64,000 nucleotides of DNA from Caldimonas thermodepolymerans (lineage in GTDB: Bacteria > Pseudomonadota > Gammaproteobacteria > Burkholderiales > Burkholderiaceae_C): positions 744,001 through 808,000 of the forward strand of contig NZ_CP064338.1 in the NCBI RefSeq assembly GCF_015476235.1, given 5' to 3'. This document shows positions 24,562-36,048 of the stretch, one piece after another. Below the pieces are notes generated by a model. That model saw only the letters and a program-made list of their open reading frames with translations. It did no database searches and was not told the origin of the DNA. The translations under genes were made by a program, and so were the position numbers. Each line of letters opens with the position of its first letter. The first letter of the stretch is position 1.

Positions 24562-24584
24562 GTGCCGGCGACGCGGGCCGGCAC
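24562..24584. repeat. Inverted repeat after the M23 gene
   Basis: GTGCCGGC and GCCGGCAC form an 8-bp stem around a 7-nt loop two bases after the peptidase stop. There is no T-run. It may end or protect the upstream message. Confidence 0.4.
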
Positions 24585-24609
24585 CACGCTGGCGCGCCGG
24601 CCCCGGTGC

Positions 24610-24615
24610 TAAACT
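24610..24615 (+). promoter_or_regulatory. -10-like element before secA
   Basis: TAAACT 184 nt before the secA ATG, followed by a small inverted repeat CCAAA-GCT-TTTGG at about 24618-24630. A leader of about 170 nt would fit the known translational control of secA, but no secM gene or arrest motif is visible here. Confidence 0.3.
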
Positions 24616-24793
24616 CCAAAGCTTTTGGGGCAGCCTGCCTGCCCGGCCTCCAGGCCCGGCGCCAGACGACCGAGCGGCCGGGTGTCCCCGACGAGCAGCA
24701 CACTCCACGTCCTGGCCTGCCGTGCCGGGCGGGCCCAGACGCCTGCCGCGGCCGGATGCGGGCTGGCCGACCCTTCACCTAGAACCGAACTCC

Positions 24794-27538
<2,745 letters not shown>

Positions 27539-27559
27539 GCCGCGTGCGGCGCGACGATC

Positions 27560-27585
27560 CGGGGCTCCTGCGGGAGCCCCGTTTC
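27560..27585 (+). terminator. Intrinsic terminator after secA
   Basis: CGGGGCTCC pairs with GGAGCCCCG around a TGCG loop, followed by TTTCGTT. It lies 22 bp after the secA stop. Confidence 0.7.
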
Positions 27586-27610
27586 GTTCCGGTCCGGCCC
27601 GCCGGCTGCC

Positions 27611-27616
27611 TACAAT
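27611..27616 (+). promoter_or_regulatory. -10-like element before argJ
   Basis: TACAAT 46 nt before the argJ ATG and 26 bp after the secA terminator, so argJ is probably transcribed on its own. No clear -35. Confidence 0.4.
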
Positions 27617-27656
27617 GCCGGATTCCGTCCATCACCCGCGTTTTTCCGAGGCCGTC

Positions 27657-28886
27657 ATGCCCGTCAATCTCCAGGCTCCCGACCCGTCCGCACTGCATCC
27701 CGTTCCCGGCGTCCGGCTGGGCATCGCCATGGCCGGCATGCGCAAGGCCAACCGGCGCGACCTGACGGTGATCGCCCTCGACGAGGGCAGCGCGGTCGCC
27801 GGCGTGTTCACGCAGAACCGCTTCTGTGCCGCCCCGGTGCAGGTGGCGCGCGAGCACCTGGCCCTGGGCGCCGGCACGCGTGCGCTGGTCGTCAACACCG
27901 GCAACGCCAACGCCGGCACCGGCGAGGACGGCCTGGCGCGTGCCCGCGCCACCTGCGCGGCGCTGGCGCAGCTGATGCAGCTGCGGCCCGAGCAGGTGCT
28001 GCCGTTCTCCACCGGCGTGATCATGGAGCCGCTGCCGGTCGAGCGCATCGAGGCCGGGCTGCCGGCGGCGCTGGCCGACCTGAAGGCCGACAACTGGGCG
28101 GTGGCGGCCGAGGCCATCATGACCACCGACACGGTGCCCAAGGCAGCCTCGCGCCAGATGCAGGTCGACGGCCACACCGTCACCGTGACCGGCATCAGCA
28201 AGGGCGCCGGCATGATCCGGCCCAACATGGCGACCATGCTCAGCTTCGTCGCCACCGACGCCAACATCGAGCCGGCCGCGCTGCAGGCGCTGGTGCGCGA
28301 GGCGGCCGACCTGTCGTTCAACCGCATCACGGTGGACGGCGACACCTCGACCAACGACAGCTTCGTGCTGATCGCCTCGCGCCGTGCCGGCCATGCGCCG
28401 ATCACCGCGCTGGACACGCCGGCCGGCCGCGCGCTGCGCGACGCGGTGGTGGCGGTGGCCGAGCAGCTGGCGCAGGCCATCGTGCGCGACGGCGAGGGCG
28501 CCACGAAGTTCATCACGGTGCAGGTCGAAGGCGGGCGCAGCGTCCAGGAGTGCCAGCAGGTGGCCTACGCGATCGCCCATTCGCCGCTGGTCAAGACCGC
28601 CTTCTACGCGAGCGACCCCAACCTGGGCCGCATCCTGGCCGCGGTGGGCTATGCCGGCATCGCCGACCTCGACCAGGGCCGCATCGAGCTGTACCTGGAC
28701 GACGTGCACGTCGCGACCCGCGGCGGCCGCCATCCCGACTACCGGGACGAGGACGGCCAGCGGGTCATGAAGCAGAGCGAGATCACGGTGCGCGTGGGGC
28801 TGGGGCGTGGCGAGGCGCAGGCCGTGGTCTGGACCTGCGACCTGTCCCACGACTACGTCAGCATCAACGCCGACTACCGCAGCTGA
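27657..28886 (+). CDS. argJ: Bifunctional glutamate N-acetyltransferase / amino-acid acetyltransferase ArgJ
   Basis: A 409-residue ArgJ of the arginine pathway. It transfers acetyl from N-acetylornithine to glutamate (and may also use acetyl-CoA). The self-cleavage site is visible in [14 protein letters not shown] near residues 180-195, where the Thr of MAT becomes the N-terminal nucleophile of the beta chain. Other family blocks are NTGNANAGTG (about 80-90) and [16 protein letters not shown] 27657 with a GAGG site is chosen over an in-frame ATG at 27615. argB, the next enzyme of the pathway, lies 1.6 kb downstream in a separate unit. Confidence 0.96.
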   Translation: MPVNLQAPDPSALHPVPGVRLGIAMAGMRKANRRDLTVIALDEGSAVAGVFTQNRFCAAPVQVAREHLALGAGTRALVVNTGNANAGTGEDGLARARATCAALAQLMQLRPEQVLPFSTGVIMEPLPVERIEAGLPAALADLKADNWAVAAEAIMTTDTVPKAASRQMQVDGHTVTVTGISKGAGMIRPNMATMLSFVATDANIEPAALQALVREAADLSFNRITVDGDTSTNDSFVLIASRRAGHAPITALDTPAGRALRDAVVAVAEQLAQAIVRDGEGATKFITVQVEGGRSVQECQQVAYAIAHSPLVKTAFYASDPNLGRILAAVGYAGIADLDQGRIELYLDDVHVATRGGRHPDYRDEDGQRVMKQSEITVRVGLGRGEAQAVVWTCDLSHDYVSINADYRS

Positions 28887-28908
28887 GGCCGCGCCGCGGC
28901 GGCGGGGT

Positions 28909-29409
28909 TCACTCGCCGCCGGTCTTGCGCGTGCGGCGGCGCCTGGCCGCGGCAGGTGCGGCCGGGGCCTGCTGTTCCAGCGTGTCCTGCAGCCGCTGCA
29001 CGGTCTGCGTCAGCGCCTCGATGCGCGCGCCGAGCGCGTCCAGTTCCTCGCGGCTGGGCAGGCCCAGCTTGTGCAGGGCCTTGGCGACGCGCTGCTCGAA
29101 CAGCGATTCGAGCTGGTTCCACGGCGGGGCGGCCTTGCCGGGCCAGTCGCCGGCCATCTCGCTCATGCGACGGGTCACCCCGGCGAGCTTGTCCTCGGCC
29201 GCCGCCTGGGTCTTGCGCTGCAGCGTCACGCCTTCCTTGACCAGCGTCTCGAAGACCTTGCTGCCTTCTTCCTGCGCCTTGGAGAACGCGCCCAGCCCGG
29301 CCAGCCAGATCTGCTGGGCCGAGTCGCGGATCGTCCCGGTGAACTCCGCGCCGGGGGCGTCGGCGGCGCTGCTGCGCCGGCCGGCGGTCCTCTGCTGTTT
29401 CGTGACCAT
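28909..29409 (-). CDS. Phasin family protein (PHA-granule associated)
   Basis: A 166-residue protein matching the PhaF/PhaI-type phasin family (PF05597). The core (residues 20-95; QQIWLAGLGAFSKAQEEGSKVFETLVKEG) is the amphipathic helix block that coats polyhydroxyalkanoate granules. A second coiled-coil-like helix (about 120-145, ELDALGARIEALTQTVQRL) and a short basic tail (ARRRRTRKT) follow; the tail may contact DNA, as proposed for PhaF. It is convergent with argJ, 22 bp apart. It implies that the organism stores PHA. Confidence 0.88.
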   Translation of the reverse strand: MVTKQQRTAGRRSSAADAPGAEFTGTIRDSAQQIWLAGLGAFSKAQEEGSKVFETLVKEGVTLQRKTQAAAEDKLAGVTRRMSEMAGDWPGKAAPPWNQLESLFEQRVAKALHKLGLPSREELDALGARIEALTQTVQRLQDTLEQQAPAAPAAARRRRTRKTGGE

Positions 29410-29498
29410 GCTGCGGCTCCTTGTCCTGTCGGGGAGCCTTCACTATAGGCGCCGCGCGCCGCGGCGGCGAGCCCCGGGGCGGACCCGGGCGCAGCGCA

Positions 29499-29783
29499 TC
29501 ACTTGCGCACTTCGATCGCGGTGATGGTGTAGGTGCCGCCGACCTTTTCGGCGTGGAAGCGCACCTTGTCGCCGACCTGCACCTTGTCGAGCAGCTCGGG
29601 CGGCTGGGCGCGGAACACCATCTGCATCGGCGGCACGTCCAGGTTCCGGATCTCGCCGTGCTTGATCGTGATCTTGCCGGCCGCGCGGTCGATCTTGCGC
29701 ACTTCGCCGTCGGTGTCCTGCGCCAGCGCGGGGCTGGCCAGCAGGCCGGCCAGCAGGGTCAACAGGACGGGGAGCTTGTTCAT
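29499..29783 (-). CDS. Periplasmic copper-binding protein, CusF-like
   Basis: A 94-residue secreted protein with a signal peptide (about 21 residues, ending Ala-Leu-Ala) and a CusF-type OB fold. CusF binds Cu(I)/Ag(I) with His, two Met and a capping Trp. Here the His (KHGEI) and both Met (PPMQMVF) are present, but the Trp position before the PxM motif is Val. ATG 29783 is preferred to 29792 because the GGA of the ribosome site sits too close to the latter. It follows the DUF411 protein by 28 bp, making a small copper-handling operon; no efflux pump genes are adjacent. Confidence 0.87.
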   Translation of the reverse strand: MNKLPVLLTLLAGLLASPALAQDTDGEVRKIDRAAGKITIKHGEIRNLDVPPMQMVFRAQPPELLDKVQVGDKVRFHAEKVGGTYTITAIEVRK

Positions 29784-29811
29784 GTCGGACATTCCTTTCA
29801 CGCGTGGGGCG

Positions 29812-30276
29812 TCAGCGGTAGCGTTGGTACACGCGGGCCTGGCCGTCGCGCAGGACCAGCAGCACGTCGTACGGATCACGGCGGTCGCCCATCTCCATGC
29901 CGGGCGAGCCGACCGGCATGCCGGGCACCGCCAGGCCCAGGGCCGCGGGCTTTTCCTGCAGCAGCCGGTGGATCTCGCGCGCCGGCACATGGCCTTCGAT
30001 CACGTAGCCCTGCACGACCGCCGTGTGGCAGGATCCCCAGGCCGAGGGCATGCCGAGTCTCTCACGGTGCTCGGCCGGGCCCTGCACCTCGTGGACCCGC
30101 ACCCGGAAGCCGTGCTGCTCCAGGTGCGCCACCCACTGCCCGCAACAGCCGCAGGTGGGCGATTTCCAGACCTCGACCAGCGGGGCCGCGGCGGCGCGGG
30201 CCGGGCCGGCGCCGCCCAGCAGGCTGCCGCCCAGCGTGGCGGCCATCAGTTCGAGACAACGTCGACGGGACGGCAT
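29812..30276 (-). CDS. DUF411 family metal-binding protein
   Basis: A 154-residue DUF411 protein. A Tat-like signal (MPSRRRCLEL, then a hydrophobic run to about residue 30) precedes the thioredoxin-like domain with the conserved SPTCGCCGQW cysteines (about residues 40-49), GHVPA and the Met/Gly-rich GMPVGSPGMEMG near the C-terminus. Proteins of this family are linked to copper or silver resistance. ATG 30276 has AGGAG 6 nt upstream; longer frames start at 30357. It is first in the pair with the CusF-like gene and divergent from argB. Confidence 0.88.
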   Translation of the reverse strand: MPSRRRCLELMAATLGGSLLGGAGPARAAAAPLVEVWKSPTCGCCGQWVAHLEQHGFRVRVHEVQGPAEHRERLGMPSAWGSCHTAVVQGYVIEGHVPAREIHRLLQEKPAALGLAVPGMPVGSPGMEMGDRRDPYDVLLVLRDGQARVYQRYR

Positions 30277-30460
30277 CGGTGCTCCTTGGTCACCCGGGTC
30301 AGACCGGCGGCGGCGCCGGGAGTTCAGACTCAAGGGCGCGGGCCGGGCATCCGTCACGCGGCGGCGCGACGGCGTGGCAGCGCACTATAGCGTTGCCGCG
30401 ACGCCACCAGGTCCGGGTCCGGTCAAACGGAGGGCCCGGGCAGCGGCCGGGGGGCAGGCA

Positions 30461-30466
30461 TAGAAT
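30461..30466 (+). promoter_or_regulatory. -10-like element before argB
   Basis: TAGAAT 47 nt before the argB ATG with CCCGCC discriminator. No clear -35, and no ARG-box-like palindrome was recognised in the 231-bp divergent gap. Confidence 0.4.
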
Positions 30467-30507
30467 CCCGCCTTGTCTTTCGTCAGTACCGCCCGGAGTC
30501 ACGTTCC

Positions 30508-31434
30508 ATGCCCAGCGAGCCCCCCTCTGCACCGGCCCAGCAAGCGGCCGACCTGTCCCACATCGCGCCGCGCGAGAAGGCCGAGATCCTGTCCCAGGCC
30601 CTGCCGTACATCCGCAAGTTCCACGGCAAGACCATCGTCATCAAGTACGGCGGCAACGCGATGACCGACCCGTCGCTGCAGCAGGACTTTGCCGAGGACG
30701 TGGTGCTGCTGAAGCTGGTCGGCATGAACCCGGTGGTGGTGCACGGCGGCGGTCCGCAGATCGACGAGGCACTGGCCAAGGTCGGCAAGAAGGGCACCTT
30801 CATCCAGGGCATGCGCGTGACCGACGAGGAGACGATGGAAGTCGTCGAATGGGTGCTGGCCGGCCAGGTCCAGCAGGACATCGTCGGCCTGATCAACGCC
30901 GCCGGCGGCAAGGCCGTGGGCCTGACCGGCCGTGACGGCGGCATGATCCGCGCGCGCAAGCTCAAGATGGTCGACAAGGACGACCCGTCCAAGGAGCACG
31001 ACGTCGGCCAGGTCGGGCAGATCGTCTCGATCGACCCCTCGGTGGTCAAGGCGCTGCAGGACGACCAGTTCATCCCGGTGATCTCGCCGCTCGGCTTCGG
31101 CGAGAACAACGAGAACTACAACATCAACGCCGACGTGGTCGCCGGCAAGCTGGCCGAGGTGCTCAAGGCCGAGAAGCTGGTGCTGCTGACCAACACCCCC
31201 GGCGTGCTGGACAAGAATGGCCAGCTGCTGACCGACCTGTCGGCGCGCGAGATCGACGAGCTGTTCGCCGACGGCACGATCTCCGGCGGCATGCTGCCCA
31301 AGATCAGCTCGGCGCTGGACGCGGCCAAGAGCGGCGTGAACTCGGTGCACATCATCGACGGCCGGGTGCCGCACTCGATGCTGCTGGAGATCCTGACCGA
31401 CCAGGCCTACGGCACGATGATCCGCTCGCACTGA
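30508..31434 (+). CDS. argB: Acetylglutamate kinase ArgB
   Basis: A 308-residue amino-acid kinase that phosphorylates N-acetylglutamate, the committed step of arginine synthesis. Visible blocks are KYGGNAM (about residues 46-52, ATP phosphate loop), VHGGGPQID near 78, [12 protein letters not shown] near 150, [12 protein letters not shown] near 210 and GGMLPKI near 265. The extended N-terminal helix (about residues 1-30) is characteristic of the hexameric, arginine-inhibited class of ArgB, so feedback control is likely (inference). A GGAG site lies before the ATG. A terminator follows at 31464. Confidence 0.96.
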   Translation: MPSEPPSAPAQQAADLSHIAPREKAEILSQALPYIRKFHGKTIVIKYGGNAMTDPSLQQDFAEDVVLLKLVGMNPVVVHGGGPQIDEALAKVGKKGTFIQGMRVTDEETMEVVEWVLAGQVQQDIVGLINAAGGKAVGLTGRDGGMIRARKLKMVDKDDPSKEHDVGQVGQIVSIDPSVVKALQDDQFIPVISPLGFGENNENYNINADVVAGKLAEVLKAEKLVLLTNTPGVLDKNGQLLTDLSAREIDELFADGTISGGMLPKISSALDAAKSGVNSVHIIDGRVPHSMLLEILTDQAYGTMIRSH

Positions 31435-31463
31435 CGCGATGACCGTCGTTGCGTTGACGTTCC

Positions 31464-31486
31464 GGGCCGCCGCGTGCGGCCCTTTT
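31464..31486 (+). terminator. Intrinsic terminator after argB
   Basis: GGGCCGC pairs with GCGGCCC around CGCGT and is followed by TTTT. It lies 29 bp after the argB stop and just before the HAD phosphatase gene. Confidence 0.65.
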
Positions 31487-31500
31487 GCCGTCCTGCCGTC

Positions 31501-32193
31501 ATGACCCGCGCCGCGCGCCGTCCGGTCTGGCTGTTCGACCTGGACAACACCCTGCACGACGCCTCGCGGGCGGCCTTCGGCATGCTCGACGTCTCGATGA
31601 ACGCCTACATCGAGCGTGAGCTGCAGCTGCCCGCGCCACAGGCCGACGCGCTGCGGCGCGACTACTGGCGCCGCTACGGCGCCACGATGCTCGGGCTGGT
31701 GCGGCACCATGGCGTCGATGCACGCCACTTCCTGCATCACACCCACCTGTTGCCCGGTCTGGAGGACCACGTCGAAGGCCACGCCCATGACAAGGCGGCG
31801 CTGCGGCGGCTGCCCGGTCGCAAGTACGTGCTGACCAATGCGCCGGCCCGCTATGCGCGGCGCGTGCTGGGGGCGCTGGGGCTGGCGCGCTGCTTCGACG
31901 GCGTCATCAGCATCGAGCAGATGCGCATGTTCGGGCAGTTCCGTCCCAAGCCCGACCGGCGCATGTTCCAGGCGCTGGTGGCGCGCCTGCGCGTGCCGGC
32001 GACGCGCTGCGTGCTGGTCGAGGACACGCTGGCCCACCAGAAGGCCGCCCGCCAGCTGGGCATGCGCACGGTCTGGATGCAGCGCTACGTGCGGCGCAGT
32101 TCACACGGTCCCGAAGTAGGTGTTTACCTGCACCGGAAACCGACGTACGTCCATGCGAGAATCCGTTCGCTACAGAAGTTACGTCGGTTGTGA
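31501..32193 (+). CDS. HAD-family pyrimidine 5'-nucleotidase-like phosphatase
   Basis: A 230-residue haloacid dehalogenase superfamily phosphatase, similar to pyrimidine 5'-nucleotidases of the SDT1 type. Motif I is DLDNTL (about residues 13-18; nucleophile Asp), motif II is near VLTNA, motif III is a Lys in RPKPD and motif IV is VEDTLAH. A helical cap domain is inserted after motif I. The C-terminal 30 residues are basic and unusual. Its TGA overlaps the slmA ATG (TGATG), so the two are translationally coupled. This argB-HAD-slmA order is widespread in beta-proteobacteria. Substrate assignment is by family only. Confidence 0.87.
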   Translation: MTRAARRPVWLFDLDNTLHDASRAAFGMLDVSMNAYIERELQLPAPQADALRRDYWRRYGATMLGLVRHHGVDARHFLHHTHLLPGLEDHVEGHAHDKAALRRLPGRKYVLTNAPARYARRVLGALGLARCFDGVISIEQMRMFGQFRPKPDRRMFQALVARLRVPATRCVLVEDTLAHQKAARQLGMRTVWMQRYVRRSSHGPEVGVYLHRKPTYVHARIRSLQKLRRL

Positions 32194-32864
32194 TGTCCGA
32201 GACTCCCGCCCCCTACGACGCCACCGGTGCCGCCGAGCCGGCGCCGGCTGCGGCAGACGCCGCACCCGCCGGCGCGGCGACGCGCAAGCGACCCAAGCCC
32301 GGCGAACGCCGTATCCAGATCCTGCAGACGCTGGCCGCCATGCTCGAGCAGCCGGGTGCCGACCGCATCACCACGGCGGCGCTGGCGGCGCGCCTGGACG
32401 TCAGCGAAGCGGCGCTGTACCGCCATTTCGCCAGCAAGGCGCAGATGTTCGAGGGCCTGATCGAGTTCATCGAGCAGAGCGTCTTCACGCTGGTCAACCA
32501 GATCGTCGAGCGGGAGCCGCAAGGCGCCGCCCAGGCGCAGAAGATCGTGGCCGTGGTGCTGCAGTTCGGCGAGAAGAACCCGGGCATGACCCGCGTGATG
32601 GCCGGCGACGCGCTGGTGTTCGAGAACGAGCGCCTGCTGGTGCGCATGAACCACTTCTTCGACCGCGTGGAATCGCAGCTGCGCCAGAGCCTGCGCAGCG
32701 CCGCCGACGAGGGCGGCTCGATCACGCCGACGGTCGATGCCACCGCGATGGCCTCGGTGCTGACCAGCTTCATCATCGGGCGCCTGCAGCGCTATGCGCG
32801 CTCCAACTTCAAGCGGCTGCCGACCGAGCACCTGGATGTCGGCCTGCGCCTGCTGCTAGGCTAG
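32193..32864 (+). CDS. slmA: Nucleoid occlusion factor SlmA (TetR family)
   Basis: A 223-residue TetR-type DNA-binding protein that stops FtsZ ring formation over the chromosome. After a disordered Ala/Pro-rich N-terminal 30 residues comes RRIQILQTLAAMLEQ and the HTH (about residues 55-80, ITTAALAARLDVSEAALYRHFASK), then the long all-helical dimer domain with GDALVFENERL. These match SlmA. GTG at 32190 is a possible start one codon earlier; ATG 32193 is preferred. It overlaps the HAD gene by one base. Confidence 0.94.
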   Translation: MSETPAPYDATGAAEPAPAAADAAPAGAATRKRPKPGERRIQILQTLAAMLEQPGADRITTAALAARLDVSEAALYRHFASKAQMFEGLIEFIEQSVFTLVNQIVEREPQGAAQAQKIVAVVLQFGEKNPGMTRVMAGDALVFENERLLVRMNHFFDRVESQLRQSLRSAADEGGSITPTVDATAMASVLTSFIIGRLQRYARSNFKRLPTEHLDVGLRLLLG

Positions 32865-32944
32865 GCCCCTGGCCCGGGCCGACGCGCCCGGGACTGCGGC
32901 GCCGGCCCGCTGGGCGGCCGGCCGCGACCTGCACCCATCCCGCC

Positions 32945-33598
32945 ATGCTCGAGACCGATTGCGCCGGGCACCGCCTGGTCCTGTTACCCGACAAGGCGGC
33001 CTGCCTGCCCGAGGCGCAGACCCTGCTGGTGGCCGACGCCCACATCGGCAAGGCCGTGTCGTTCCGCCGCTGGGGCGTGCCGGTGCCGCAGGGCACGACC
33101 AGCGACACCCTTGCGCGGCTGACCCGGGCGGTCGAGGCCACGGGCGCGCGGCGCGTCGTCTTCCTGGGCGACTTCCTGCATTCGCCGCGCTCGCACGCGG
33201 GTGCGACGCTGGCCGCGCTGCACCGCTGGCGCGAACACCATGCGGGTCTGGAGCTGGTGCTGGTGCGCGGCAACCACGACCGTCGCGCCGGAGACCCGCC
33301 CGCGGGACTGGGCATCGCCTCGGTCGCGCAGCCCTGGATCCTCGGTGGCCTGGCGCTGTGCCACGAGCCGCAGGCGGTGCCGGGCCACTACGCCCTGGCC
33401 GGGCATCTGCACCCCTGCATCCGCCTGGACGGCCCGGCGCGCGACCGCCTGCGGCTGCCCTGCTTCTGGCTGGGGCGCGAGGTCGGCGTGCTGCCGGCGT
33501 TCGGCAGCTTCACCGGCATGCACCCGGTGCAACCGGCCGAGGGCGACCGCGTCTACGCGGTGACCGACCACGCCGTCGTGCCGGTGCCGGATCGCTGA
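32945..33598 (+). CDS. pdeM: PdeM-like metallophosphoesterase (ligase-associated DNA damage response endonuclease family)
   Basis: A 217-residue calcineurin-like phosphoesterase of the PdeM family. Metal-site motifs are in order: D-x-H (DAHIGK, about residues 30-35), GDFLHS (about 75-80), GNHDR (about 110-114) and GHLHP (about 155-159). In most genomes PdeM sits with an ATP-dependent ligase, an Lhr-like helicase and an exonuclease; none of these is beside it here, so it is an orphan. No good ribosome site is seen before ATG 32945, 80 bp after slmA. Role in DNA repair is inferred from the family. Confidence 0.85.
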   Translation: MLETDCAGHRLVLLPDKAACLPEAQTLLVADAHIGKAVSFRRWGVPVPQGTTSDTLARLTRAVEATGARRVVFLGDFLHSPRSHAGATLAALHRWREHHAGLELVLVRGNHDRRAGDPPAGLGIASVAQPWILGGLALCHEPQAVPGHYALAGHLHPCIRLDGPARDRLRLPCFWLGREVGVLPAFGSFTGMHPVQPAEGDRVYAVTDHAVVPVPDR

Positions 33599-33604
33599 GG
33601 CCGT

Positions 33605-33610
33605 TACACT
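33605..33610 (+). promoter_or_regulatory. -10-like element before the DUF815 gene
   Basis: TACACT 42 nt before the ATG at 33647, directly after the pdeM stop. No clear -35. Confidence 0.35.
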
Positions 33611-33646
33611 GCGGGCCCCACCTCAGGTTCTCCGCGTTTTTTCGAG

Positions 33647-34525
33647 ATGTCTGCTTCCCTGGATCAACTGATTTCCCGCGCCGAACGTCTGCTCTCCCGT
33701 CTGGAGGCCATCCTGCCGCAACCGCTGACGGCCCCTGACTGGTCGGCCTCCGTGGCGTTCCGCTACCGCAAGCGCGCCGGCCGCCCGGTGATCGAGCCGG
33801 TGCGCCACGTGGCCTCCATCCGCCTGGCCGACATCCGCGAGGTCGACGGGCAGAAGGAACGCCTGGTGCGCAACACCGAGCAGTTCGTCGCGGGACGCAG
33901 CGCCAACAACGCGCTGTTGACCGGGGCGCGCGGCACCGGCAAGTCCTCGCTGATCAAGGCCTGCCTGAACGAGTTCTCGGACCGCGGCCTGCGCCTGATC
34001 GAGGTCGACAAGGCCGACCTCGTGGACCTGCCGGACATCGTCGACCTGGTGGCCGGCCGGCCCGAGCGCTTCATCATCTATTGCGACGACCTGAGCTTCG
34101 ACGAGGGCGAGCCCGGCTACAAGGCGCTGAAATCCATCCTCGACGGCTCGGTGGCGGCGGCCACGGCCAACGTGCTGATCTACGCCACCTCCAACCGGCG
34201 CCACCTGCTGCCGGAGTACATGAAGGAGAACCTGAGCTACCAGCACACCGAGGACGGCGAGGTGCACCCGGGCGAGGTGGTCGAGGAGAAGATCTCGCTG
34301 TCCGAGCGCTTCGGCCTGTGGATCAGCTTCTACCCGTTCAGCCAGGAGGAGTACCTGACCATCGCCGCGCAGTGGCTGCGCCACTTCGGCGTTTCCGAGG
34401 AGGCCATCGCCGCGGCGCGCCAGGAGGCACTGGTGTGGGCGCTGGAGCGCGGCTCGCGCTCCGGTCGCGTCGCCTACCAGTTCGCGCGCGACTACGCGGG
34501 CCGGCAGGCGGGGGCGCCGGCATGA
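33647..34525 (+). CDS. DUF815 AAA+-type ATPase
   Basis: A 292-residue P-loop ATPase of the DUF815 family. Walker A is GARGTGKSS (about residues 90-98), Walker B is IIYCDDLSFDE (about 143-153), and ATSNRRHLLPEYM supplies the sensor region. No membrane segment is present. The cellular role of DUF815 proteins is not known; they resemble AAA+ proteins of unknown partners. The gene's stop overlaps the next start (ATGA), coupling it to a MutT-type enzyme, a neighbourhood conserved among beta-proteobacteria, followed by yacG, zapD and coaE on the other strand. Confidence 0.88.
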   Translation: MSASLDQLISRAERLLSRLEAILPQPLTAPDWSASVAFRYRKRAGRPVIEPVRHVASIRLADIREVDGQKERLVRNTEQFVAGRSANNALLTGARGTGKSSLIKACLNEFSDRGLRLIEVDKADLVDLPDIVDLVAGRPERFIIYCDDLSFDEGEPGYKALKSILDGSVAAATANVLIYATSNRRHLLPEYMKENLSYQHTEDGEVHPGEVVEEKISLSERFGLWISFYPFSQEEYLTIAAQWLRHFGVSEEAIAAARQEALVWALERGSRSGRVAYQFARDYAGRQAGAPA

Positions 34526-34950
34526 GCGAGGCGTGCCAGCCGGTGGACGTGGCCGTCGGCGTGCTGATCGACGCGGCAGGACGCTTCCTGCTGACCTCGC
34601 GGCCCGCGGGCAAGGTCTACGCCGGCTACTGGGAGTTCCCGGGCGGCAAGCTGGAAGCGGGCGAAAGCGTCGAGGACGCCTTGCGTCGCGAGCTGCAGGA
34701 AGAACTCGGCATCACGATCGGCGCGGTGCACCCGTGGAAGGTCGAGATGTACGACTACCCCCACGCGCTGGTGCGCCTGCACTTCTGCAAGGTCTACGAC
34801 TGGCAGGGCGAGTTCGAGATGCGCGAGGCGCAGCGCATGGCCTGGCAGACGCTGCCGGTGGAGGTCACGCCGGTGCTGCCCGGCACCGTGCCGGTGCTGC
34901 GCTGGTTCGCCGAGGAGCGCGGCTTCGAGGGGCCCACGCACCGCGGCTGA
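34522..34950 (+). CDS. NUDIX hydrolase, MutT-like (8-oxo-dGTP diphosphatase type)
   Basis: A 142-residue NUDIX protein. The full NUDIX box G-x5-E-x7-REUxEExGU is present (GGKLEAGESVEDALRRELQ, then EELGI; about residues 38-60). The N-terminal VAVGVLIDAAGRFLLTSRP and the FPGGK pattern fit MutT, which removes 8-oxo-dGTP from the nucleotide pool to prevent A:T to C:G mutations. Substrate is inferred by family. It starts within the DUF815 stop codon and is convergent with yacG 23 bp away. Confidence 0.9.
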   Translation: MSEACQPVDVAVGVLIDAAGRFLLTSRPAGKVYAGYWEFPGGKLEAGESVEDALRRELQEELGITIGAVHPWKVEMYDYPHALVRLHFCKVYDWQGEFEMREAQRMAWQTLPVEVTPVLPGTVPVLRWFAEERGFEGPTHRG

Positions 34951-34973
34951 ACGCGGCCGCGGCGGTCCGCACG

Positions 34974-35174
34974 TCAGTGCGGGCCGTTCGGGTCGTCCGG
35001 GTTGGCCTGCGCGTCGGGCGGGGCGGGCACGCGGTAGCTCTCGCTGGCCCAGGCGCCCAGGTCGATGTTCTTGCAGCGCTCGCTGCAGAACGGCCGGTAG
35101 GGATTGGCGGTGGAGTACACGTGCTCGCTCCCGCAGGTGGGGCAGCGCACGGTGGGGCCGCTCGGCTGGTTCAT
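34974..35174 (-). CDS. yacG: DNA gyrase inhibitor YacG
   Basis: A 66-residue zinc protein. Four Cys ligands are visible as C-x2-C (CPTCG, residues 11-14) and C-x3-C (CSERC, about 30-34), followed by [15 protein letters not shown], the family signature. YacG binds GyrB and prevents DNA binding by gyrase. The tail after residue 48 is acidic, Pro/Asp-rich and variable. It lies 16 bp downstream of zapD on the same strand, the usual coaE-zapD-yacG arrangement. Confidence 0.94.
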   Translation of the reverse strand: MNQPSGPTVRCPTCGSEHVYSTANPYRPFCSERCKNIDLGAWASESYRVPAPPDAQANPDDPNGPH

Positions 35175-35190
35175 GGTGGTTGGATCCCGT

Positions 35191-35946
35191 TCAGCACAGC
35201 GTGAGCTCGAAGCTCACGTCCTCGTCGCCGGCCGGACGCAGGCGCCCGTCGGGCTCCTGGCGCATCATGCGGATCGACACCATCAGGCGGTGGCCGCTGA
35301 TCTCCGGGATCACGCCCAGCGCCGGGTCGATGCGCACGCGCAGCAGCTGGAACGTGCGGCCGGCCGGCAGGCTCTGTTGGTACTGCCCGTGCGGGGCCAC
35401 CACCTTGTGCGGCGTGCCCGAGTCGCGCAGCAGCCCCAGCAGCACCTTCAGCGCCTCGGCCAGCGGGGTCAGCGTGGCGATCCATTGCGCGAGGTCGGCC
35501 TGGCGGCGCGCCGCGGGCAGCTGCTGCCACGCGTAGTAGGCCGGCAGGTCGAACTCGCAGGTGCCGCCCGGGATGCTGATGCGGCTGCGGATGCTCATCA
35601 GCCATTCGTTGGTCGTCAGCGACTGCCCGGCCTTGCCCGGCAGCTCGTTGAGGCCCTGGAACGCGTGGTCGATGCGCGCGATGACCTCGTCGAGCACGCG
35701 CTCGGAAATCGACGGGTTGCCGCGGAAGGCGTTCAGCTGCGCCTTCTGGCGCTCCAGTTCCTTCAGCAGGTCGGACTTCAGGTCGGCCCGCGAGGCCACG
35801 TCCATGATCTCGAACATCGTCGCCAGCGCGTAGTGGTGGTCCACGGCGGCTTCGCGCGGCATCAGTTGCCCCAGGCGGTCGAACAGGTGCTCGAGCCGGA
35901 GCATGGTCCGGATGCTCTCGTTGAAGGGGTATTCGTACAGAGTCAA
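35191..35946 (-). CDS. zapD: Cell division protein ZapD
   Basis: ZapD (DUF1342) bundles FtsZ filaments at the division site. The family start [21 protein letters not shown] is visible at the N-terminus, with the central [11 protein letters not shown] block and C-terminal beta region ending FELTLC. I chose the TTG at 35946: a GAGGAA site lies 7 nt before it, and it gives 251 residues, the usual length, beginning exactly at the conserved sequence. In-frame ATGs at 35976, 35979 and 36003 would add 10-19 unconserved residues without a good ribosome site. It lies between coaE and yacG. Confidence 0.9.
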   Translation of the reverse strand: MTLYEYPFNESIRTMLRLEHLFDRLGQLMPREAAVDHHYALATMFEIMDVASRADLKSDLLKELERQKAQLNAFRGNPSISERVLDEVIARIDHAFQGLNELPGKAGQSLTTNEWLMSIRSRISIPGGTCEFDLPAYYAWQQLPAARRQADLAQWIATLTPLAEALKVLLGLLRDSGTPHKVVAPHGQYQQSLPAGRTFQLLRVRIDPALGVIPEISGHRLMVSIRMMRQEPDGRLRPAGDEDVSFELTLC

Positions 35947-36048
35947 GGCAGGATTCCTCGGCTGCGCCCGTTGCATCATGCTGCGAGTGCAGATTCGCGG
36001 CATTGTTTCACAGCCCGGGGGGCGTGACCAAGGGCGCGACAGACTCGG

